DNA of 64,000 nt from Lotus japonicus. Taxonomy: Eukaryota; Streptophyta; Magnoliopsida; Fabales; Fabaceae. Below, one piece after another: positions 56,977 through 64,000 of the stretch. The translations under genes and the position numbers were made by a program. The notes beneath the pieces are model-generated. The model was not told where the DNA came from. It did not search any database and saw only the letters and a program-made list of their open reading frames with translations. How positions within the stretch are numbered: the first letter of the stretch is position 1; every line of letters begins with the position of its first letter. The stretch covers positions 57,889,069-57,953,068 of the forward strand of contig NC_080042.1 in assembly GCF_012489685.1 (NCBI RefSeq). The letters run 5' to 3'.

Positions 56977-57194
56977 CTCTCTCTGTTCCTATTTAACTGT
57001 CCACTTTGAGTAGAGGCTCACATATTAAGGGTGTGATTAATTTTATTGATTTTTAGAAAAAGTGAGGATTATTTTTCTATTTAAATTATGTGTTATCTCT
57101 TCTCATTTATTGTACTGACAAGGGCATTTATTGTAAAAACATCATTTAATGCTCTTGAAATGCTAAATGGACAGTTAAATAGGAATGGAGTGAG
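56977..57194. mobile_element. Stowaway-type MITE, 218 bp
   Basis: The left end CTCTCTCTGTTCCTATTT and the inverted right end (AAATAGGAATGGAGTGAG) match the Stowaway/Tc1-Mariner consensus, continuing into AACTGTCCA/TGGACAGTT. TA precedes it. The right duplication appears mutated to AT. Confidence 0.65.
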
Positions 57195-57397
57195 ATTTTA
57201 AAGAATAAAATTACCATGCTCATATTTTTTTAGAAAATAACAATTTAATTCAAGTGACGACTTTTAAATTTGTTAAAAACTTAAAAATTAGTCTCATTTT
57301 AATTTGTTCACACTTGTGACATCTCATTTCACACACTTTATTTTCCTATCCATCTCTTATTTTTTATATCACATTACTGATTTTTTTTTATCTCATT

Positions 57398-57428
<31 letters not shown>

Positions 57429-58779
57429 TACTAAGTGTGAATATATTTTTCAAGTGTGAATAAAATTTTGATGTATTTCTTTTGGTTAAGAACGTCACAT
57501 TTATGGGGTCTACATTTATAGGTGTAAAGAGAAAACCCAGGATACAATTTCAAAGGGGAACTCTTTAAGTTTCCAACAACGTCCAACTACCAATCACCCA
57601 ATTACCAACAACCACCTGCTCACTCTTTTATTTGAGATTTTTGTTTGATTCTTACACATTTTTTTCATTTATCTTATTTTTACTAATTTTTGTAGAGTTT
57701 AATGATTATGGATTGTCAGTGTCGTGTGTCGGTGTAAAGTACATTCAATAACTGAATGTCACCCATTCAAACACAATTATATATTTTTTAATTAAATTAA
57801 AAAATTATTTTTTACACTTATGGTACATAAACATTAAACTTTTTCATTGGACGTCTATGTAAAAAAATGTTTACACTTATGGTTCATAAACATTAAACTC
57901 TTTTTTATCTCTTTTTTCCTATTTCATTATTACATATATTGTGTCTCTTATTTTCTTCCTATCTCATTCGATATGTAAGTGTAATTAACAATGAATAAAA
58001 CTTTTTCCTTTAATTCTAGTGGAAGAAATGTCCTTGATTACTTTTTTATCTCTTATATTTTTATTTATTTATTTTGAAATGAGTCTCTTATAAGAAATAA
58101 CATAAATAAAATTTATGTACATTAATTATTTTTATAACTATATCCTTATTTAATTGATTTTTTTTTCTCTATTTTCATTCTCCCAAAACACTAACAATTC
58201 ATAGAAATTAAGAAAGTTCTTTTTTTAACGAGATATTAAGAAAGTTGATTAGGAGTATTTTTTAATAGTTAATATAAATGAAAATAAATTCAATGCAAAT
58301 GATAACATTTCTTAAGGGGTGTAATATAGTTATTTCATTCAAATAATAAGAAATTGATGGAACTTGATGGTTATCATCTCACATAAAACAGCAAACCAAA
58401 ACCAGTGGCTCAATTAATTCTATCTTTTCCATATAAAACAAGCTATAAAATAATTGCGTGGAGCCTACAAATTGAATAAAATTGGACCTTTCCTTTTACA
58501 AATGCTTTCGTACTCATAGTTTATGCCAATCAAGTGAAAAAAATCCCACTTTTAATCGACGACAGCGAAATAACATAAACGACAGCAAATTAATGGACGT
58601 GAAGACTAGAAGGAAGAGAGATATGAAGAAATGTGAGAGAAAATAAAGATTTGAGAAATATTTAATCATAAAAAAGATAAAAATAGATAGAAAATGAAGA
58701 TTTTTTTTTTTTGAGGAAGATAGAAAATGAAGATTAAAAAGACGTTAAAGTGTGTATGTATCATAACTCACCTCATGTA
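57195..58779. other. AT-rich intergenic DNA
   Basis: No gene. TTTACACTTATGGT followed by CATAAACATTAAACT is present twice (about 57814 and 57870). The promoter of the carboxylesterase gene lies at the right end, with a TATA-like tataatatta at 58781-58790. Confidence 0.5.
57403..57427. repeat. (AT)n microsatellite
   Basis: Uninterrupted alternating A and T. Confidence 0.85.
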
Positions 58780-58829
58780 GTATAATATTAATACTCTTCT
58801 CATCCACGTTTCAAATCACAGAAACGACA

Positions 58830-59843
58830 ATGGCAGAAGAAAAAACCAAAACCACACGCACCAAACCGTTTCTTCCATGGAAAACCCGCATTTCACTCTC
58901 CTTTCTCTCCGCCTTAACCGACGCCTCACGCCGCTCTAACGGCACCGTCAACCGCCGTCTCCTCAACCTCCTCGATCGAAAGTCCCAGCCCAACGCCACC
59001 CCCGTTAACGGCGTCTCCACCAAGGACGTCACCGTCGACGCCGCGCGCAACCTCTGGTTCCGCCTCTTTATCCCTACCTCCGCCACCGACACCGCCTCGC
59101 TCCCTGTTCTCGTGTTCTTCCACGGCGGCGGGTTTACCTACCTCTCCCCTGCTTCATTCGCCTACGACGCCGTCTGCCGCCGATTCTGCCGCCGTGTCCC
59201 TGCTATCGTCGTCTCCGTGAACTACCGTCTCTGCCCGGAGCACCGGTTCCCTTCGCAGTACGACGACGGCGAGGCTATCCTGAAGTTTCTCGACGAGAAT
59301 CGCGCTGTTCTGCCGGAAAATGCTGATCTCAGCAAATGCTTCCTCGCCGGAGATAGCGCGGGCGCCAATTTGGCACACCACGTGGCGGTTCGGGTCTGCC
59401 GGGCGGGGCTCCGGGAAGTTCGGGTCCTCGGGTTGGTTTCGATCCAGCCGTTCTTCGGTGGAGAAGAGCGGACGGAGGCGGAGATCAAGCTCGAGGGGTC
59501 GCCGCTTATATCGGTGGTGAGGACGGATTGGATGTGGAAGGTGTTCTTGCCGGACGGGGCGGATCGCGATCACGGTGCGGCCAATGTGAGCGGCCCGAAC
59601 GCCGAGGATTTGTCGGGTCTGGATTACCCGGATACCCTTGTGTTTGTGGGTGAGTTTGACCCGTTAAAGGATTGGCAGAAGAGGTACTATGATTGGTTGA
59701 GGAAATCAGGGAAAGAAGCTCAGCTGATTGAGTATCCAAACATGATTCATGCATTCTATGTGTTCCCTGAATTGTCTGAGTCTTCTCAATTGATTTCAGA
59801 AGTAAAGGATTTCATCAACAAGAGAATCTCCAATTCAAAATGA
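58830..59843 (+). CDS. Plant CXE-family carboxylesterase (CXE18-like)
   Basis: A 337-residue intronless alpha/beta hydrolase. The HGGGF oxyanion-hole box is at 98-102, the nucleophile elbow GDSAG at 174-178 (Ser176), the acid Asp277 in EFDPLKD, and the base His307 in NMIHAFY, so the triad is complete. [17 protein letters not shown] is the usual CXE signature. Length and layout fit plant carboxylesterases of the HSL/GID1 superfamily. The intact catalytic His argues against a GID1-type receptor, and the overall look recalls Arabidopsis CXE18. Substrate is unknown; such enzymes cleave small esters, and some legume relatives act in isoflavone synthesis. The start is the first ATG, about 45 bp after the TATA-like box. 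Strong GC content distinguishes it from the flanks. Confidence 0.9.
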   Translation: MAEEKTKTTRTKPFLPWKTRISLSFLSALTDASRRSNGTVNRRLLNLLDRKSQPNATPVNGVSTKDVTVDAARNLWFRLFIPTSATDTASLPVLVFFHGGGFTYLSPASFAYDAVCRRFCRRVPAIVVSVNYRLCPEHRFPSQYDDGEAILKFLDENRAVLPENADLSKCFLAGDSAGANLAHHVAVRVCRAGLREVRVLGLVSIQPFFGGEERTEAEIKLEGSPLISVVRTDWMWKVFLPDGADRDHGAANVSGPNAEDLSGLDYPDTLVFVGEFDPLKDWQKRYYDWLRKSGKEAQLIEYPNMIHAFYVFPELSESSQLISEVKDFINKRISNSK

Positions 59844-60197
59844 TTGTGGGTTTGAGGGTTTATAATGCATTCATAGTTGTGGTGGTTAGTAGTGGTGTGA
59901 TAATAATACTACTAGAGACTTTTCAAAAAAAAAAAAATAATTATAATACTAGAGCCATGCAATGCTATATAGTGCATCTTTAGAAGACTCAACATTGCAA
60001 ATTTATGAAGCATATAGTTGTTTATTATGTTGTTTTGGCTCTTTGGTTAACTAGTAATATAATATGAGTGTCTTCGTTCCTATGATGTCTGGTTAGATTT
60101 TGCAAGTTCATACTTGTTTGTGTTTTTTATCTAATTGAGAATCTTGGTATAGCTTCTTCTTGGTTACCAATTAGTCTTCATTCACATTCCAATGATT
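59844..60197. other. 3' flank of the carboxylesterase gene
   Basis: Presumed 3' UTR and intergenic DNA up to the Sirevirus-like LTR. An A-run lies near 59925-59937. No gene seen. Confidence 0.5.
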
Positions 60198-61405
60198 GAA
60201 GGTATGAAAAACGGTAGAAAGGGGGGGTTTGAATAACGTTTTCAGTATAAAACTTTCACCTTAAAGATTTTGACAAATCTTTCGAGAACTTAAGTGCTAA
60301 AGATAAGAGATAGAAAAGCACACAAGGATTTTATCCTGGTTCACTTGATAAATCACTCAAGCTACTCCAGTCCACCCGTTAAGGTGATTTCTTCCTTCTT
60401 AGAATGAAGGCAATCCACTAATCAGGTAAGAGTTACAACTGCACTTGAAACCTACAAGTGACTAACAATTACACTGACTTAGCTCACACTAAGATTCACT
60501 CTCTTAGTCTTCTCTAGGATCCGATCAACCTTGATCTCCTAAAGGAACTAAACAAACTGTTTATCAAAGAATTGTTTACAAGAGATTTGCTTCTAAAAAG
60601 CTAATAGTAAACTCAATGAATTTCAGATGAAAGAAAGCTTAGAAGAATTTAAGTTTTTTCTTGCGCGTATGTGAATGCTTCTAGCCGCTTCTTTCAGTCT
60701 TCAGCCTCTTTATATACTCCAAGGATTAGGGTTGAGCGTTGCATGGGAAATGCTACCGTTGGAGGGCAGTTCTGGAAAATCCAGCTTCTGCTATGTCTGA
60801 GACTGTTAGGTAGGTCGTCAGGAAGGTACAGTTGCTTTTGTACTTGGATAGCGACTTGACCTTTAAACCTAGGAGACTTCTGATCAGGGGATGCTTCATA
60901 TTGGAACTTGTGAAGCCGGTTGATCAGAGTCAGAGGGAAAGCCCAGATCCTCTGACCATTGTTTCTTCTGATTCTGAACTCAGAGGGAAGAACATGGTCT
61001 TCAGAGTATCTTGCTTCTGGACATCAGAGTTTCCACTATTCAGCTTCTGGATCTTCAGAGTCTTCTACACCATCAGAATATCTGAGCCTTCAGTGTTTCT
61101 TGGTTATCAGACTTTCTGGATCTTTAGAGCTTCTAGTGACTGAGTCCACATCAGAGTTTGTATAACTTCAGAACTTCTGAAGCTTTTCCACTGTTCATAC
61201 TGAACATGGTGAATGCGAAAGCGTTGCTTGGGTTGCTCTTTATACACAGTGCTTCTGATTTGTGTGAGATTGAGTTGAGGTCAGAGCCTGTAGATAGCAC
61301 ACTCAGAAAAAACACGTTAGAGTACCACAATTGTTCATATCAAAAGGTTAACTTGTAATCATCAAAACATAGAGTTGTACTACTAGATCAAAACTTGATC
61401 TTACA
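60198..61405 (-). repeat. 3' LTR of the Sirevirus-like element
   Basis: About 1.2 kb. The minus strand starts TGTAAGATCAAGTTTTGATC and runs to a CCCCCCCTTTCTACCG-containing end near 60200. Open frames on the + strand at 60671-61358 fall within it and are not genes. Confidence 0.65.
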
Positions 61406-61407
61406 AT

Positions 61408-61419
61408 CTCCCCCTTTTT
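61408..61419 (-). promoter_or_regulatory. Polypurine tract next to the LTR
   Basis: AAAAAGGGGGAG on the minus strand, ending three bases before the LTR. Additional purine tracts of the same type are at 61572-61580, 61885-61897 and 61949-61959. Confidence 0.7.
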
Positions 61420-62145
61420 GATGATGACAAAACTAAGATTTTCGATGAACAATTCTTAAACATTAAACTGAATTCACTCAGAGTTTAGAGATATAGAATA
61501 AGACTTATCCTGATGTGAATAGTTTATCTTGCTCATTCTGAATTCAAGTCACTGCTTGATTCTGAGCTTAGCTCCCCCTGAATCTAATACTTGATGAAAA
61601 CGTTAGTAAAGTCTAGATTCTGAGCTAAATGATATAAGAGTTCAGAGTGAAAAACTTATGACATAGATGAAAATCGAGTAATCAGAGCGCATAAGTAATC
61701 AGAGTCATGGACAAGGTATCAGAGTCTTGGGTATCAGAGTCAACTAGAATCACTTCAGAAGAAGTGAAATGTATTCCTTGTATTTGCCCAGTGACACATC
61801 TATGGTCATGAAGGTGGAACTCTTAAATTCTCCAAAAGAAAAATAAATCACACTAACACATCTTACACATCAAAAACTGGGTTTACTCCCCCTTTTTGTC
61901 ATAAGCAAAAAGCTTGGGGTGTGAAAAACTTAGCTTGAAGTACAAGGTACTCCCCCTTAGAGAAGGTCTAAGTTTAAATAAAATGAAAATGATGCAAGAA
62001 TCAGAGTTAGGCGAAATAAATAGAAGAGTTAATGCAAGAAAAGAACGTTTATCACCGGTCAAGGGAGTAAAGAGAAGGGTCAGTTACCAAGAACTTAACC
62101 TCGAGAAACTGTAGGAGCATTAACTTTCAGAGAGAAAGTGAAGCC

Positions 62146-62153
62146 TATATAAA
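62146..62153 (+). promoter_or_regulatory. TATA box before the antisense ORF
   Basis: TATATAAA inside a CCTATATAAAG context, 63 bp upstream of the ATG at 62209, on the strand opposite to the Sirevirus genes. Confidence 0.55.
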
Positions 62154-62208
62154 GCGTTGGAGAGAAAGGTAAGCTTCAAACCTCGAACAATTTTCAGTAA
62201 GAAAAAAA

Positions 62209-62601
62209 ATGGCATCATACATCGTAGCACTAGAAGAGCTGAGGAAGAAGGCCTTCGAGGAGGACTTGTTCCTTAACATCAGGCATCCAGAGGGTACAGC
62301 GACCATCTCGGAGCTAACACGGACACTGCTGGAGGAGGACCTGCGTCCAGAGTTGAAGAGAGACCTGAGGGAATTTCTTGCCTTCGTTGAGGAAGTGCAA
62401 GAACTCAGCCGGCTTGAACTCAAGCTGCTGGAAGAAAAAGAGAGTTTGGAAGAGAAGCTCAAGACTGCAGAAGAGATTCTGGAGAGGGATGAGCTAAAGA
62501 ACAGGCTCAACAACATCCAGCATGTACTGGAGCGTCTGGAGAAGGATAGGTCAGAGCAGCGCCAGGAGTGCAGAAGAATGAGGAGGGATCCTCCATTCTA
62601 G
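62209..62601 (+). CDS. Small charged coiled-coil protein, antisense in the Sirevirus
   Basis: 130 residues, uninterrupted, starting MASYIVALEELRKKAFEEDL and ending CRRMRRDPPF. Nearly the whole of residues 40-125 is an amphipathic, Glu/Lys/Leu-rich helix (for example LELKLLEEKESLEEKLKTAE) that should form a coiled coil. A TATA box sits 63 bp upstream and an AT-rich 3' end with AATAAA-like words follows (about 62640). It is antisense to the 3' non-coding part of the Sirevirus-like element and faces the minus-strand ORF ending at 62801. I do not recognise the family. It could be a real antisense gene of the element or host-derived cargo. The alternative is a chance open frame, but its composition is protein-like. 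Confidence 0.5.
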   Translation: MASYIVALEELRKKAFEEDLFLNIRHPEGTATISELTRTLLEEDLRPELKRDLREFLAFVEEVQELSRLELKLLEEKESLEEKLKTAEEILERDELKNRLNNIQHVLERLEKDRSEQRQECRRMRRDPPF

Positions 62602-62800
62602 ACTTTAGGGAAAGAATGTATGATGTAAACATAAAGATATTATAAATAAAAAGATTTTTGCAAACATAAGTGACACAAATATATATAGATATGCATAGAG
62701 AATCACAAACGAATAAAGTAGAATAAATAAAAAGAAAGAAACAGAGTTTAACAAAAATAAAACAACGTTAAAGAAAAAGAGAAACGAAGAGATCCTAAAA

Positions 62801-64000
62801 CTAAGGTTTATCAGTTCGACGCAGAAGTTCCATCATCATGTGCTTCATTTCAATTAGCATAGATTCATGAATGTCAAGACGCTGTTCCATGATGTCTAGT
62901 CTGGATGAGCTTGACTGAGTAGAACCGGAAGGAACATTCTGAGCAGCTTGAGGATCTGGAATGGAAGCAGAAGCAGCAGGAGTAAACACTACTGGTGCAA
63001 GTGCTTGGCATCTAAGAGCTTCAGCCTCAGCTTCAAGTCGTTATGCCTCTAGTCTGGCTTGTTCAGCTTGAGCTGCTGCTTGACGTGCAGCCTCTTCTGC
63101 TTGAGCTTTCTTTCTCTTGGCTTCTTCAATAGCTTCAAGAAGCTTATTTCTCTGTTCTTGTTCATGAAGAGCCACCCTTCGAGCAAACCTTTGCTTGGCA
63201 GCCTCAATCCTCTGACTTCCCTCTGCATGCAGGAGCTGCATCATAATTGGAACTTGAGCCACTAGCCAAGTGCCCAGATTGTTCCACTCATCAGCCACAC
63301 GTTCAGCATTCTCACTGAGGTCAGTCTGACCGTGCACATTGCGTAGCCTCAAGGAGGCTTCATGATAGAAAATATTGATGCACTCAGAGAGATATGTGGG
63401 TCGGAGGGGAGTATAAGGAATTATGGAGAGGTTGGTTTCAGGAGAGGCTGGGTGATTGCTGTTGTGGGCTTCAGAGGCACCTTGTGGAGAACCAATGTTA
63501 AACATTTGAGCATTGGGTTCAGAGGTTCCAAGGTGAGGTTCTGAAGTTTCAACCAGAGGATGAGGGGATCTAACCGAGGATTGGTTAGACACAGATTGTT
63601 CTGGTTCAGGTTCTGGTTGAATAGGCTCTTGTTGGTCAAGGGCAGGGTGAGCTTGTTGAGCCAAAGGGTCTGCCTCATGTAAAGGATTGGCCAAGATAGG
63701 TTCATCTGGGTCAACTAGACGTTCAGGTCTAGGGCCAGGATATCTCCTAGGGCTTGGACAAGTGAGATAATACTCTTCTGAGGTAGACACCTTTTCTTTT
63801 CTAACCTCCATGAATTTTCTAATGGATTCAGAGTTATTGGAGGGAGAAGAGTCAGCAACATGGGTTGGGAAGGATACAGGTGTATAGGCTGTGGAAGAGT
63901 CTGTATCAGTAGTTCTGGGAGCCAGACGTTCTGATGCTCTTGGGACAGAGTGATCAGAGGTTCTGGGTCCAGGTTCTGTTTGGGTAGGCTCTGGTTGTTC
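62801..64000 (-). pseudogene. Extra ORF after pol of the Sirevirus, partial, with a stop
   Basis: The minus-strand frame is open from the window edge (64000) down to TAA at 63041-63043 and then continues in the same frame to a stop near 62801. The N-terminal visible part is rich in Pro, Glu and Ser (LVDPDEPILANPLHEADPLA). A folded core follows: LSECINIFYHEASLRLRNVH then ADEWNNLGTWLVAQVPIMMQ. A long Ala/Glu/Lys/Gln helix comes next (EEAKRKKAQAEEAARQAAAQ), then a tail with LDIMEQRLDIHESMLIEMKH. Similar proteins are annotated as 'putative plant transposon protein' in legumes and correspond to the extra, sometimes called env-like, ORF of Sireviruses. The single TAA probably replaced a sense codon in the Ala/Glu helix. 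Confidence 0.65.

Larger units (their letters stand above)
60198..64000 (-). mobile_element. Sirevirus-like Copia retrotransposon, 3' part
   Basis: Read on the minus strand from the right edge: an extra ORF (64000-62801), a non-coding stretch with several AGGGGGAG-type purine tracts, the block TCATCATCAAAAAGGGGGAG (61408-61427 in complement), and an LTR starting TGTAAGATC at 61405. Repeated polypurine tracts before the 3' LTR and an additional ORF after pol are known features of Sireviruses. gag and pol would lie to the right of the window. The outer LTR end is placed at about 60198 (TG on the + strand) and is uncertain by some 10 bp. Confidence 0.7.

Noticed and set aside
58811..59754. Minus-strand and shifted frames across the carboxylesterase gene
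   Set aside because: GC-rich shadow frames with Arg/Ser/Pro-biased translations, whereas the + strand frame has a complete catalytic triad.
60671..61358. Open frames on the + strand
   Set aside because: They fall within the LTR of the Sirevirus-like element and have low-complexity Ser/Phe-rich translations.

Overview
The window is nuclear DNA of a dicot plant, probably a legume. It has long AT-rich intergenic stretches, intron-bearing genes and dense, nested transposons, and no bacterial-style operons, CRISPR arrays, rRNA genes or canonical tRNA genes. The legume guess rests on the Sirevirus-like element at the right edge and on the general repeat style, and is only moderately secure. Four host genes can be supported: a P-type PPR protein (2841-3857 +), a short four-exon RING gene of the DRIP type (17306-22026 +), a BPS1/ROH1-like gene (25416-26372 -) and a CXE-class carboxylesterase (58830-59843 +). 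They look like independent single-gene loci separated by transposon-rich DNA.

Left part (1-28.8 kb): the right part of a decayed PIF/Harbinger transposon, the PPR gene, a 5'-truncated LINE, a 2.94-kb solo LTR (8610-11549) with a perfect 5-bp target duplication, a 173-bp CACTA miniature (12759-12931, 3-bp duplication), a 494-bp Mutator-type foldback MITE (13533-14026, 9-bp duplication), two LINE-type 3' ends, the DRIP-like gene with a LINE relic in its 3-kb first intron, a decayed LTR-like repeat, a tRNA-derived SINE candidate, the BPS1-like gene, and a 1,150-bp non-autonomous hAT element (26513-27662, 8-bp duplication).

Middle (28.8-51.0 kb): two related Ty3/Gypsy elements of the Tat type (second RNase H domain, tRNA-Asp-like primer site, antisense gene downstream of integrase). 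Element 1 (28831-36481) is complete from LTR to LTR with a perfect duplication. Its LTRs differ at only 4 of 320 positions, but it has lost the gag core and the RT palm while keeping one reading frame. Element 2 (38779-50974) is older, keeps RT, and carries a 2.16-kb solo LTR, a 917-bp foldback Mutator-type element and a tandem SINE-like insertion. Between them a 1,568-bp Mutator-type element sits inside an older MITE.

Right part (51-64 kb): an inverted-repeat element with an internal 750-bp tandem duplication, a Copia gag relic, a LINE RNase H relic, a Stowaway MITE, the carboxylesterase gene, and the 3' end of a minus-strand Sirevirus-like Copia element that runs out of the window. That element carries an opposite-strand ORF with its own TATA box.

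I found no clearly new multi-gene system. The most interesting signals are the doubly deleted but in-frame Tat polyprotein, a 39-nt hairpin conserved next to the 3' LTR in both Tat elements, the foldback element built of serial small palindromes, the RING gene without a RAWUL-like tail, and the promoter-equipped antisense ORF in the Sirevirus.
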